Part shown: one piece after another, positions 53,863 through 62,344 of the stretch | Layout of the letters: the number at the start of each line of letters is the position of its first letter | How positions within the stretch are numbered: position 1 is the first letter of the stretch | From: an uncultured Kordiimonas sp. | GTDB taxonomy: Bacteria; Pseudomonadota; Alphaproteobacteria; Sphingomonadales; Kordiimonadaceae | NCBI GenBank assembly: GCA_947503575.1 | Contig: CANNDZ010000001.1 | Location: 1,302,001-1,366,000, forward strand | Direction of reading: 5' to 3' | Length of the DNA stretch: 64,000 nucleotides | The notes under the pieces: model-generated | The model's database searches: none | Told to the model about the DNA's origin: nothing | The model's input: the letters and a program-made list of their open reading frames with translations, nothing else | Position numbers and translations under genes: made by a program

Positions 53863-55227
53863 ATGAGCGATACGTCAAATTCCACAGAACAAGGTTTGGT
53901 AGAGGCACAGAGTGCCGGGGATTATCCCAGCGCGGGCTACGGCTGGTATGTAGTCGTTTTGCTGACGATTGCTTATATTTTTTCCTACATCGACCGGATT
54001 GTTTTGGGCCTTGTGCTGGAGCCGATGAAAGCTGACCTGGGTCTCACCGATACCAATATGGGTCTGCTTGGTGGAGCCGCCTTCGCGATTTTTTACGCCA
54101 CCATGGGCATACCGCTTGGTTGGTTGGTGGACCGCAAGCCGCGTAAATTTATTGTGGCGCTGGGGGCTATTCTTTGGTCTGCCGCCACAATGGCGACAGG
54201 CGTTGCGCGGGGATTTGCCCAACTGTTTGTTGCACGTATGGCGGTTGGTTTTGGCGAGGCTGCGCTGAGCCCCAGCGCCATGTCGCTGATTTCTGATCTG
54301 TTTGCACCAGAGCGCCGGGCGAAAGCGATTGCCTTTTATTCCATGGCGCTGGGTGTTGGATCTGCGATCGCTTATCTGGTTGTTGGGGCCATCCTTGACT
54401 ATGCTGAAACAGCAGATTTGTCATATCTGGCATTTCTGGGTGTTGATAAACCCTGGCAGGTGGTTTTCCTGGCTGTTGGCTTCCCAGGTATTTTGCTAGG
54501 GCTGCTGTTCCTGACCGTCAAGGAACCAACACGCAAGCAAACCAAACTATCCGCAACAGACGGTCAGGGGGCGGCGACTTTCCGGCAAACCCTTGATTAC
54601 ATCTGGCAGCACAAATTGCCCTTGTTGGGCGTGACCGTAATGGTTTCAGGCATGACGGCCATTGCCTACACAGGCATGTGGTTACCGCCTTTGTTTGAGC
54701 GGACGTGGGGTTGGAGCGCTGCAACCTTCAGCAGCTATAATGGCTCCGTTCTTCTGTTTCTTGCGCCAGCTTCTATTTTGTTCTGGGGGTGGGTTATCGA
54801 CCATTTTAACCAGAAAGGCCGGCATGACATGCCGTTTGTGATCACACGGGCAGGGCTTGCTGTTCTGGTTATCGCCAGTGTTGTCTTCCCGCTGATGCCT
54901 GACGTCTGGACGGCCTTTGTGATCTCACAGGTTGCCAATGTTGGTTTCACGATGGTGACAGCAGGCGGTATTACTGCGTTGCTGGCGATTTTGCCCAGTG
55001 AGCTGAGGGGGCAGGCGGTTGCCATGTATTATATGTTTATCAGCATGACAGGCTTGTTGATCGGCCCTTCGGTCGTGCCGTTGTTTACGGATTATATTTT
55101 TGGCGACGAAAGTCAGATACGCTACTCGATGGCGCTGGTGCCGCTGCTGTACAGTGGCACAATTCTGCTGTTTTCCGGTATTATTGGCAAAGCCTACCGG
55201 GCGGAGCTGGCTAAATTCACGGATTAG
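53863..55227 (+). CDS. MFS transporter, spinster/ACS-like
   Basis: 454 residues from the ATG at 53863 (GGGAGAATGGC before it). Twelve helices; the MFS loop motif is GWLVDRKPRKFIVALG near residue 90-105 and YIDRIVLGLVLEPMKADLGLTDTNMGLLGGAAFAIFYATMGIPLG precedes it. Related carriers move aromatic acids, sphingolipid-like or organic-anion substrates. Position at the head of the VOC cluster and the dyad upstream suggest it imports the pathway substrate. Confidence 0.9.
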   Translation: MSDTSNSTEQGLVEAQSAGDYPSAGYGWYVVVLLTIAYIFSYIDRIVLGLVLEPMKADLGLTDTNMGLLGGAAFAIFYATMGIPLGWLVDRKPRKFIVALGAILWSAATMATGVARGFAQLFVARMAVGFGEAALSPSAMSLISDLFAPERRAKAIAFYSMALGVGSAIAYLVVGAILDYAETADLSYLAFLGVDKPWQVVFLAVGFPGILLGLLFLTVKEPTRKQTKLSATDGQGAATFRQTLDYIWQHKLPLLGVTVMVSGMTAIAYTGMWLPPLFERTWGWSAATFSSYNGSVLLFLAPASILFWGWVIDHFNQKGRHDMPFVITRAGLAVLVIASVVFPLMPDVWTAFVISQVANVGFTMVTAGGITALLAILPSELRGQAVAMYYMFISMTGLLIGPSVVPLFTDYIFGDESQIRYSMALVPLLYSGTILLFSGIIGKAYRAELAKFTD

Positions 55228-55242
55228 GGAAGCCCCAAAATC

Positions 55243-55707
55243 TTAGCCTTCCAGGCGCTGGTTCAGCTCAAAAAAGTGACCGTCGGGGTCAAAAACGCCG
55301 ACGGATCGCACTTTCACCACACCGCCATCAGCGCCAGGATACTCTGCTTCAGAGAGCGGCGCGCGGATGACGCAGTCCAGCGCCTGTGCCTTTGCAAACG
55401 CGTCTTCTGCGTCTTCAACGGCGGCCACAAAAACCGGGTTTCCGAAGTCAAAGTCATACGGTATTTCAGGTGCCTTCGGTTTTGGGTCCAGCCACTCCAG
55501 CAAGCCAATCATACCAATCACCGGGTCATCGCCCTTCATAATCACCAGCCGGGTTACATCGTCCTTTTTGCCGCCGGGTAACAGGTTACCGGTCAGGGTG
55601 ATTTCATTGTCGTAATATTTAGACATGCCCATCACGCCCTCATAAAAGGCGATTGATTTTTCCATGTCCCGAACTTTGAGCGTTGTGCGTTTGATAATGG
55701 CGGTCAT
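55243..55707 (-). CDS. VOC-family protein
   Basis: 154 residues, one VOC module pair: RTTLKVRDMEKSIAFYEGVMGM at the start and KVRSVGVFDPDGHFFELNQRL at the end. The C-terminal Glu ligand is kept, while the usual first-strand His is replaced (RTT). Tandem paralogue of the next gene, in the same operon. Role in this pathway unknown; lyase, isomerase and dioxygenase activities occur in the superfamily. Confidence 0.87.
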   Translation of the reverse strand: MTAIIKRTTLKVRDMEKSIAFYEGVMGMSKYYDNEITLTGNLLPGGKKDDVTRLVIMKGDDPVIGMIGLLEWLDPKPKAPEIPYDFDFGNPVFVAAVEDAEDAFAKAQALDCVIRAPLSEAEYPGADGGVVKVRSVGVFDPDGHFFELNQRLEG

Positions 55708-55728
55708 GTTGGTTCCTTGTAAATTCGC

Positions 55729-56202
55729 CTAGAGGCGCTGATTGCATTCAAAAAAGTGGCCATCCGGGTCAAAAAGACCAACAGACCGAACCTTAACGGT
55801 GCCTCCAGCGGCGGCTGGATATTCGGTTTCTGTCAGGGCGGAGCGGATTTTGCAGCCCAGTGCCTTCGCCTTTTCATACAGGGCCTGTGCATCCGGGCAT
55901 TGCACCACAAAAACCGGCTGACCAAAGTCAAAATCATATGAGACTGGCGGCGGAGATTGCGGTGGGTCAAGCCACTTCAGCAATCCGATCATGCCAATAA
56001 CAGGGTCCTGGCCTTTCATGATGACCAAATGGATTTTGTCGCCGGGTTTTTCCCCGGGCAGGAAATGACGATCAAGCAAAACCTCATTGTTGTAATACTG
56101 CGTCATGCCAATTACGCCTTCATAGAAAGCGATGGCTTTATCCATATCGCGCACCCGAATGGTGGTACGCTTTAAAAAGGGTTCATCGAGCGGCATTTCC
56201 AT
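55729..56202 (-). CDS. VOC-family protein
   Basis: 157 residues, close paralogue of the gene at 55243: RTTIRVRDMDKAIAFYEGVIGMTQYYNNEVLL and KVRSVGLFDPDGHFFECNQRL. The acidic ligand (FFEC) is kept. Twenty-one bases from its partner, so a duplicated pair that may form a heterodimer. Its promoter region is shared with a divergent VOC gene. Confidence 0.87.
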   Translation of the reverse strand: MEMPLDEPFLKRTTIRVRDMDKAIAFYEGVIGMTQYYNNEVLLDRHFLPGEKPGDKIHLVIMKGQDPVIGMIGLLKWLDPPQSPPPVSYDFDFGQPVFVVQCPDAQALYEKAKALGCKIRSALTETEYPAAAGGTVKVRSVGLFDPDGHFFECNQRL

Positions 56203-56231
56203 GGCGTCTGTGCTTTACTCAAAATGCTTAA

Positions 56232-56259
56232 ATGTTATATAAGTATATCTATATAACAA
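56232..56259. promoter_or_regulatory. 20-bp dyad, site 10 (two overlapping registers)
   Basis: Register 56240-56259 (TAAGTATA-TCTA-TATAACAA) and register 56232-56251 (ATGTTATA-TAAG-TATATCTA) each agree at 13 of 16 positions. Lies between divergent VOC genes and partly over the ribosome-site region of the right one. Confidence 0.5.
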
Positions 56260-56270
56260 AAGGGAAGGCA

Positions 56271-56753
56271 ATGACACAAATCACCGATGAAAAACCGCCA
56301 GTTGAAAAACCGCCTGTACGGTTCCAGCGTTCCAACTATATCGTGAGCGACCTTGATCGTGCATTGCCGGTCTATACGGATGTGCTGGGGCTGGACCTTG
56401 TGTTTGTCAAAGACTCAGCAGAAGACAGCTATTCTTATGAAGTGTTTCAAATTGACCGGTCCGCCAAAATGCGATTTGCTGTTCTGGGTACGCCCACACA
56501 GCCCAATTGTATGGCGCTTACCGAACTTAAGGGGATCGATCTGGCCGATGTTCCCTTGCCAAGCCGGTCAGCTATTGTGCTTGAATGTACAGACTTTGAC
56601 GGCGTTATGAGGAGGGCCAAAGCCGCGGGCCTGACGGTGTTTGAAGAAGGCAATCTGGTCACCAAGGATGGCCGCAAAGGCCGGGAGCTTGGGTTTCTCG
56701 ACCATGACGGCAATCTGATCGTGATTTACCTTATTCTGGAGCACCCTGAATAG
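56271..56753 (+). CDS. VOC-family protein, cytoplasmic
   Basis: 160 residues from the ATG at 56271 (AAAGGGAAGGC before it). FQRSNYIVSDLDRALPVYTDVLGLDLV begins the first repeat; the last strand reads FLDHDGNLIVIYLIL and has no Glu at the metal position. Both usual metal ligands therefore seem absent, as in binding-type or non-metal VOC proteins. The following gene is an exported version of the same protein. Confidence 0.87.
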   Translation: MTQITDEKPPVEKPPVRFQRSNYIVSDLDRALPVYTDVLGLDLVFVKDSAEDSYSYEVFQIDRSAKMRFAVLGTPTQPNCMALTELKGIDLADVPLPSRSAIVLECTDFDGVMRRAKAAGLTVFEEGNLVTKDGRKGRELGFLDHDGNLIVIYLILEHPE

Positions 56754-56754
56754 A

Positions 56755-57294
56755 ATGCAGGGGCTTTTTAATATTCGCAACTTGTGGCGGCTTGCTCCCT
56801 ATGCGTTTTTTTGCGCATTGATGGTTGGTGGCGCGCAGGCGGTGGCGCAGGATGAAGTTCGTTTCCAGCGGTCCAACCACCTTATATCTGACCTTGATAC
56901 AGCGCTCAGTGTTTACCGTGATGTTTTGGGCCTGAAGCTTGTTGCCGTCCGCGCTTTACCAAAAGGCGGGTATGCGTATGAGCTTTTTCAACTGCCCGCA
57001 GAGGCAGACCTGCGTTTTGCGGTTTTATCATCGGATAGCCAATCGAACATACTGGCGCTGACTGAGGTCAAAAATACTTCGTTTTTTGAAGCAGGCGGGC
57101 AGTCTGCCCTCTCTCGGGTCGGGATAGTGCTGGAAGTACAGGACTTTGACGGCGTGATCGCGCGCGCCAAAACTGCCGGACTAACCATGTTCGCGGAAAA
57201 TGCATTTACCACATCAGATGGCGGCGCAGGCCGACAGCAGGGATTGCTGGACTTTGATCACAATCTGATCGTCATTTACCAGATCATCAAGTAA
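56755..57294 (+). CDS. VOC-family protein, exported paralogue
   Basis: 179 residues, one base after the previous stop. Signal peptide at about 1-33 (AQAVAQ), then a domain parallel to the preceding protein: FQRSNHLISDLDTALSVYRDVLGLKLVAV and FDHNLIVIYQIIK. A cytoplasmic and a periplasmic copy side by side suggests that the same ligand is handled in both compartments. Confidence 0.87.
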   Translation: MQGLFNIRNLWRLAPYAFFCALMVGGAQAVAQDEVRFQRSNHLISDLDTALSVYRDVLGLKLVAVRALPKGGYAYELFQLPAEADLRFAVLSSDSQSNILALTEVKNTSFFEAGGQSALSRVGIVLEVQDFDGVIARAKTAGLTMFAENAFTTSDGGAGRQQGLLDFDHNLIVIYQIIK

Positions 57295-57306
57295 CAGGAA
57301 CGTGGC

Positions 57307-58095
57307 ATGAACGTCATCAAAAAGTCTTATCTGGATTGTCGGTTTGGCCAGCTACATATGCGGAGCGCGGGCGAAGGGGGCGTGCCGCTTGTTTGCTTTC
57401 ACATGAGCCCTTATTCAGGCCTGCATTATGAGCCTTTTATGGCGCATATGGCTTCCGACAGGTTGGTTCTTTGCCCCGATACACCGGGGTATGGCGGGTC
57501 CGATATGCCGCTTGATGTGCCCACCATGGAAGACTATGCCGCCGCCATGATTGATATGCTGAATGGGCTGGGGCTGGACACCGTTGACCTTATGGGTTTC
57601 CATACAGGCACCTTTGTTGCCCTCGCACTAGCGCATGCCGCCCCTGACCGTGTTCGGAAACTGGTTTTGCCGGGTATTCCCTACACAGATGCAGACGGGC
57701 GCGCCAAACGGCTTCAAATGTTTTCTGGCGACCGGCCTTACTTCACTGAAGATGGCTATGTGCAAAAACGCTGGGATATGGGGTTGAAAGGCCGGGGTGC
57801 TCAATCCGATGCCCGATTTATCGCCTTGTTTGCTGAAAGCGTTCGCACGGGTGTTGCGGGTATGAACAAAGGTTTTGCTGCCGTATATCGTTATGACCCT
57901 GATGTCGCCATCGCAGCATTGAACAAACCAGTCTTTATCCCGGTGCCAGATGAAATGCTGGCGGACAGTAGCCGGGCTGCGGCGAAGCTGTTCAAAAACG
58001 CAGACCTTGAAGACTGGCCTGACATGAAAGGCGACTTGTTCGACGTCGCGAGCGATGAGGTTGCCACAAAAATCAAAAGATGGCTCGACCAATGA
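57307..58095 (+). CDS. Alpha/beta hydrolase-fold protein with GFHTG elbow
   Basis: 262 residues. VCFHMSPYSGLHYEPF, CPDTPGYGGSDMP and MGFHTGTFVALALAHAAPDRV; the residue at the nucleophile position is His99 instead of Ser. Related to the protein at 36075-36890 by the same elbow and N-terminal pattern (FGQLHMRSAGEGG versus FGQIHYRIAGPG). Located in the VOC operon, its stop overlapping the next gene by four bases (ATGA). Confidence 0.83.
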   Translation: MNVIKKSYLDCRFGQLHMRSAGEGGVPLVCFHMSPYSGLHYEPFMAHMASDRLVLCPDTPGYGGSDMPLDVPTMEDYAAAMIDMLNGLGLDTVDLMGFHTGTFVALALAHAAPDRVRKLVLPGIPYTDADGRAKRLQMFSGDRPYFTEDGYVQKRWDMGLKGRGAQSDARFIALFAESVRTGVAGMNKGFAAVYRYDPDVAIAALNKPVFIPVPDEMLADSSRAAAKLFKNADLEDWPDMKGDLFDVASDEVATKIKRWLDQ

Positions 58096-59108
58096 AACAC
58101 CTGATCATTTTACTGGTAACACTTGTATGCGTGGTCGCTAACGCCGCTGCAGACCAACAGGTGACAGGGGGCTATCATGAACTATTGATCGTGACGGCAG
58201 ACCGGGATAGCTGGAAAAATAGCTATGTCCCCATAGCAGGTTGGGAAGTGCGCGATGAGGGCTCTGTTGACCCCGGCTGGCTTGAGCTGTGGGGCATTAG
58301 CACCTCGGCGCAGTATACAGTGATCGGCAATCCGGGCACCCAACGCGGCTTTATCAGGTTCATTGAATTTGACGGCGAACCCGGTGACTTTATCCGCCCC
58401 AACGGCCAGTCCTGGGACACGGGCGGATTGTTTGATTTTAATATGCGGGTTGCCGATATGGCAGCTGCACGACAGGCGTTAATGAATGCCGGGTGGGCAG
58501 CCCCAAGCGAGCCTGTACAGTTTTCTTTTGGTCCCTTTGTGGTGCAGGAGTGGCTGCCGCGCGGTTTGGATGGTGTTCGGCTTGCGGTGATAGAGCGGAT
58601 GCAGCCGCCGCTGGAAGGCTGGCCGCATATGAAGAAGTTTTCACGTGCGTTCAATGCAACCATGATTGTTGCAGACATCAAAGACGCCCGGCGGTTCTGG
58701 CGCGAAGGCATGGGCTTCAAGTCCTACATTGAGCACAAGGCGCCTTCAAAGGAAGCGGGGCCTAATGTGCTCGGTATCCCTCATAATATGGCGACAGAGG
58801 TAGTGCGCGACGTGTCCATCTTGCACCCTGATGGTAAAAACGAAGGCAGTATTGAACTGCTCGCTTACGAGGGCGCAACAGGGGCTGATTTTTCTGCCCG
58901 AACCCAAATGCCAAATCGCGGCTTGTCTCGTTTGAGGTTCCCCGCAACCGGCCTTGGCGCAGTGCGAGAGCGGATAGCGACACTTGGATACCCGGTTTCC
59001 GGCATCGCACGCGGTTTACCGATGTCTGGCGTTGGTCCCGTCGACGTGTTTGTTGCCACTGCGCCCGGTGGCACGCAAATCGAGATTTACGAAACAGTCA
59101 GTAACTGA
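58092..59108 (+). CDS. Exported two-domain VOC-like protein
   Basis: 338 residues from the ATG at 58092. Signal peptide to about residue 20 (ANAAA). Two VOC-like halves: HELLIVTADRDSWKNSYVPIAGWEVRDEG at about 29 and FNATMIVADIKDARRFWREGMGFKSYIEH at about 190; the end GTQIEIYETV carries a Glu in the metal position. Last gene of the operon that began at 56271. A periplasmic dioxygenase or isomerase is possible. Confidence 0.78.
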   Translation: MKHLIILLVTLVCVVANAAADQQVTGGYHELLIVTADRDSWKNSYVPIAGWEVRDEGSVDPGWLELWGISTSAQYTVIGNPGTQRGFIRFIEFDGEPGDFIRPNGQSWDTGGLFDFNMRVADMAAARQALMNAGWAAPSEPVQFSFGPFVVQEWLPRGLDGVRLAVIERMQPPLEGWPHMKKFSRAFNATMIVADIKDARRFWREGMGFKSYIEHKAPSKEAGPNVLGIPHNMATEVVRDVSILHPDGKNEGSIELLAYEGATGADFSARTQMPNRGLSRLRFPATGLGAVRERIATLGYPVSGIARGLPMSGVGPVDVFVATAPGGTQIEIYETVSN

Positions 59109-59122
59109 AGATTTGCAGCCAG

Positions 59123-60046
59123 TTATTTCTGGCTTTGCCACAAATCCAGTATCTCGCCGGGGGTCGCGCTCCAGACATCACCACTTTCCATGATCTCCTC
59201 CAGCACCGCTTTCAGGGCATGAATGCGGAATGGCTGGCCAATAACATAGGGGGTCAGCGACAGGTGCAGAATGCGACCCCCATAGGTTTTGCCTTCGGTC
59301 CGCAGCAAGTCAAAAGCTGCCAGAATTTGTTCGCGGTAAGTGTCTTCATTTTGGCCTAATGTCACCATCAGGTGTCGGTCATCCAGTTCCATTGTGTGCG
59401 GCATGGCAACAATTGGTCCCGCTTCTGTTGTCATGCCATAAGGCATGTCATCATTGACCCAGTCACACACATAAGAAATGCCGTGTTCGGCTAACAGTTT
59501 CAGCGTGTTTTCGCTTTCGCTGCGGGCAGGTGAAAACCACCCAGTCGGTTTTTTACCGGTAGATTTTTCCAGCATCACAAGCGCATCCTCGATCTGCTGT
59601 GCTTCCTCGCCCTTATCCATGCCACCATAATGAATTTTATTCATATCAATGCCGTGGGCGATGATTTCCCAGCCTCGCTTCTGGACCGCATCCAGCAGAG
59701 CGGGATAGCGTTCTGCGATCTTGGCGCTCATCGGCGTAGATGCTTTAACGCCCAGCGCGTCCAGCACTTTCATAATACGGAAAACACCGACCCGGTTGCC
59801 ATAATCCCGGGTGGTGTAGGTCCTGTAATCCGGGTAGGGCGTGACCATGTGGCCGGGGGCGCGGAACGGCCCTTCGTTCGGTGTCAGCGGGAAAAATTCA
59901 AGCGCCACGGTAATCCACAGTGCAACCGATTTGTCACCCGGCCAGGTAACCGGCTGACGGTTAAACAGGTTTGACCAAGGATACAAGTCATGGTCCATGC
60001 CATGGCGGCGATGCGGGTATTTCAGATAATCATCAGGAAGCGACAT
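59123..60046 (-). CDS. NodB-fold deacetylase/allantoinase-like protein
   Basis: 307 residues of the PuuE-type branch of polysaccharide deacetylases: WPGDKSVALWITVALEFF near 35, DYGNRVGVFRIMKVLDALGVKAST near 80-105, EIIAHGIDMNKIHYGGMDKGEEAQQIEDA and TGWFSPARSESENTLKLLAEHGISYVCDWVNDD. No signal peptide. Members of the branch act on cyclic ureides or other C-N bonds rather than chitin. Translationally coupled (TGATG) to a paralogue upstream. Confidence 0.85.
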   Translation of the reverse strand: MSLPDDYLKYPHRRHGMDHDLYPWSNLFNRQPVTWPGDKSVALWITVALEFFPLTPNEGPFRAPGHMVTPYPDYRTYTTRDYGNRVGVFRIMKVLDALGVKASTPMSAKIAERYPALLDAVQKRGWEIIAHGIDMNKIHYGGMDKGEEAQQIEDALVMLEKSTGKKPTGWFSPARSESENTLKLLAEHGISYVCDWVNDDMPYGMTTEAGPIVAMPHTMELDDRHLMVTLGQNEDTYREQILAAFDLLRTEGKTYGGRILHLSLTPYVIGQPFRIHALKAVLEEIMESGDVWSATPGEILDLWQSQK

Positions 60047-60969
60047 CAGCTTGCCTTCTTTTGTGCAGCATTGATGCTGGTCAGCGCATCATCATAACAG
60101 TTTGCCAGGTAAAACTCTGCGATCTCGGCGGCTGTGGTCACCCAAACATCTTGCTTGTGGCCTGTAATATAATCCAGCACTTCACGGAACGGCCCCATCC
60201 GGTGCGCCCGCCCGATCAGATACGCATGCAAGGGTATGCACATAACTGTGCCGCTATCCACGCCTTCTTCCAGTAGCGTGTCGAACTGCCGTTTCAAAAG
60301 GTCGGCATACTGGCGCGCGCTTTGGCCATACACGTTGAAGGCATAATGGTCGTTGACCTCTAGGCTGTAAGGCATGGACACCAGTTTTTTGCTGGATTTG
60401 GTTTTGAGCGGTTGAGGCTGGTCATCCTGAAACAGGTCACAGCTATACCAGAAATCATTTTCTGCCAGCAGGTCGATGGTGTGTTCAGTGTGGGTAAGGG
60501 CTGGGGCCAGATAGCCACGAATGCGTTGCCCGGTTGCGGCCTCAACCGTTTTAATCGAGTCTGTAAGGATCGCTTGTTCCTGATCGCGGTCCATGCCGTA
60601 AATGTAGCGGGTGTTATAGATACCATGGCTGAAAAACTCCCACTTGCGCGCGGCGCAGGCCTCAATAATTTCCGGGTGATGCTGGCACATGGCAACCGAC
60701 AGGGAAATAGACCCGCGCACGCCAAATTCATCCATCATTTCCATCAACCGCCAGTGGCCAACCCGGTTGCCATGGTCGCGGTAGCTGTAGGGCGTGATGT
60801 CAGGGTAGGGACGCGGCCAGCTCTTGCGCTGCGGGTTTGCGGGTGGGTTCAGCTCATAAAATTCAATGTTGGGCGCAACCCAGAAAGCCACTTTTTTACC
60901 GCCCGGCCACACAATTTTTGGGCGGTTCTCATATGGCCAATAATCATAAAGCCCTGGATCATACTTCAT
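60046..60969 (-). CDS. NodB-fold deacetylase/allantoinase-like protein (paralogue)
   Basis: 307 residues from the ATG at 60969 (GAAGGCAAGCTC before it). Same order of motifs: WPGGKKVAFWVAPNIEFYELNPP, DHGNRVGHWRLMEMMDEFGVRGS, EFFSHGIYNTRYIYGMDRDQEQAIL and RGYLAPALTHTEHTIDLLAENDFWYSCDLFQDD. The duplicated pair and the adjacent isochorismatase-family hydrolase resemble sets that open cyclic amides and remove a carbamoyl group. Substrate not known. Confidence 0.85.
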   Translation of the reverse strand: MKYDPGLYDYWPYENRPKIVWPGGKKVAFWVAPNIEFYELNPPANPQRKSWPRPYPDITPYSYRDHGNRVGHWRLMEMMDEFGVRGSISLSVAMCQHHPEIIEACAARKWEFFSHGIYNTRYIYGMDRDQEQAILTDSIKTVEAATGQRIRGYLAPALTHTEHTIDLLAENDFWYSCDLFQDDQPQPLKTKSSKKLVSMPYSLEVNDHYAFNVYGQSARQYADLLKRQFDTLLEEGVDSGTVMCIPLHAYLIGRAHRMGPFREVLDYITGHKQDVWVTTAAEIAEFYLANCYDDALTSINAAQKKAS

Positions 60970-60985
60970 GAGCTTGCCTTCTTTC

Positions 60986-61675
60986 TCAACCGTTGTAGGC
61001 CGCGATCTGGTCAATCACGTCCTGTACTTTTACGACGTCTGCATACTTTAGCTGCAGGTCGGTCAGATTGGCGAAATGATAGCTTTCATGCTTGTCGGCC
61101 ACGCATTCTATGGGCACGATGGCGCGGTATCCATGGCTTAGGGCGTCCACCGCTGTCGCCCGTACACAGCCAGAAGTGGAGCCGCCGGTAATAACCACAG
61201 TATCCACGCGGTGCCACGTCAGGAAGGAGGCTAGCGGCGTTTCAAAGAAAGCGGACGGCATGCGTTTTGTGTAAACCGCATCCACTTTTTCGTCGATGGT
61301 TAGCCGGTCATCAAACGCGTGTCGGTCAGAGCCATATTTGATGTTCTGCAGGCTGTCAGGTGTATTGGTCCGCGTGCCCCAAACGCCTGCGTCTGCGGCG
61401 TTGTCCATGTAGGCGACATGTGTCCAAACCACCGGCAACCCCTTGGCGCGGGCAAGGCCGGATATTTGGTTGATATAGTCCATTTGCCCCGGGTCGGTGA
61501 TATAGGCGGTTTTTGGGAACAGATCAGGTCGCGTATAGCCCTTCTGTGGATCCACATTCACAATCGCCAGTTTGCCGCCAAAGCCGAATTTTGCGCGCGC
61601 CGGGTTAGCCCAGACATCCTCAAAAATTTCACGGGCGGTCTTGTCAGACGTCACCATGGTTGGCTCGTTTGCCAT
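60986..61675 (-). CDS. Isochorismatase-family cysteine hydrolase, N-carbamoylsarcosine-amidase-like
   Basis: 229 residues. Catalytic triad Asp42 (NVDPQKGY), Lys137 (YTKRMPSAFF) and Cys170 (GGSTSGCVRATAVDALSHGYR). The TSGCVRATAVDA stretch is like that of N-carbamoylsarcosine amidohydrolase. It hydrolyses a carbamoyl or amide bond. First gene of the operon with the two NodB-fold genes, 16 bases apart. Confidence 0.92.
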   Translation of the reverse strand: MANEPTMVTSDKTAREIFEDVWANPARAKFGFGGKLAIVNVDPQKGYTRPDLFPKTAYITDPGQMDYINQISGLARAKGLPVVWTHVAYMDNAADAGVWGTRTNTPDSLQNIKYGSDRHAFDDRLTIDEKVDAVYTKRMPSAFFETPLASFLTWHRVDTVVITGGSTSGCVRATAVDALSHGYRAIVPIECVADKHESYHFANLTDLQLKYADVVKVQDVIDQIAAYNG

Positions 61676-61746
61676 TCTGTATCCTCAATCTGATTGCGGG
61701 TTCATATTGCCAGTATGCATCGAAGCAATCGCTGTGTCTTTTCTCA

Positions 61747-61760
61747 ATGATACACATCAA
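61747..61760. promoter_or_regulatory. FNR-like dyad
   Basis: ATGAT-ACAC-ATCAA, one base off the FNR consensus, in the divergent region between the isochorismatase operon and the symporter operon. Confidence 0.5.
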
Positions 61761-61819
61761 TGGCAACAGGCTTGATTTCGCTCAGTTTTTCCTCTGCAAT
61801 ACAGGCTGGAGGTGGAGCT

Positions 61820-62344
61820 TTGTCTAACGCAATGAAATTGCTGCTGATCAACTTGTTGATCGTGCTGGGCGCGACAGTATGGATTGCCCTTATCCCTGAA
61901 CCAACCGGAGCTGCCGGAATGGCACATAAGAGCATTGCAGGTATGCGCAAGGGCGGTGATGGGCTTGCGCGATTGTCAGCCATATTTGTTCCGGCGCTTC
62001 TGCTCCAGTATGGGACTTTGTCTGCCATCTTATCGTTGATTTTGGTGCCGTTATGGCGGGGACCACAGGGAAAAAGTGCCGCAGCTTTCATTCATGCCGT
62101 TTCGGCCCTTTCAGTGGTGGTGTGGCTTGCGATTATGTTCACATATAAAGGCACACTCGAAGGTGACGACATGCCTTATCTTCTGGGTTTTCCGCTCCCA
62201 TCCGCCCTAACTGTTTATGCCGTTTGGGGCGTGGGGTTACTTCTTTCCTTTCTGTATGTCTTTGGTTTTGAAAAATATGTTTACACCAAAGAAGACCGGG
62301 AGGGCTTTGAAGCGCTCTTGAAAGATCAGGCGAGGGATACCTGA
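61820..62344 (+). CDS. Small membrane protein coupled to the symporter
   Basis: 174 residues from a TTG at 61820, chosen because GGAGGTGGAGC stands directly before it; the ATG at 61832 is the alternative. Four predicted helices, with a soluble Lys/Asp-rich end (YTKEDREGFEALLKDQ). The stop overlaps the symporter start by one base (TGATG). Possibly a dedicated partner subunit of the symporter; the family is not recognised. Confidence 0.7.
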   Translation: MSNAMKLLLINLLIVLGATVWIALIPEPTGAAGMAHKSIAGMRKGGDGLARLSAIFVPALLLQYGTLSAILSLILVPLWRGPQGKSAAAFIHAVSALSVVVWLAIMFTYKGTLEGDDMPYLLGFPLPSALTVYAVWGVGLLLSFLYVFGFEKYVYTKEDREGFEALLKDQARDT

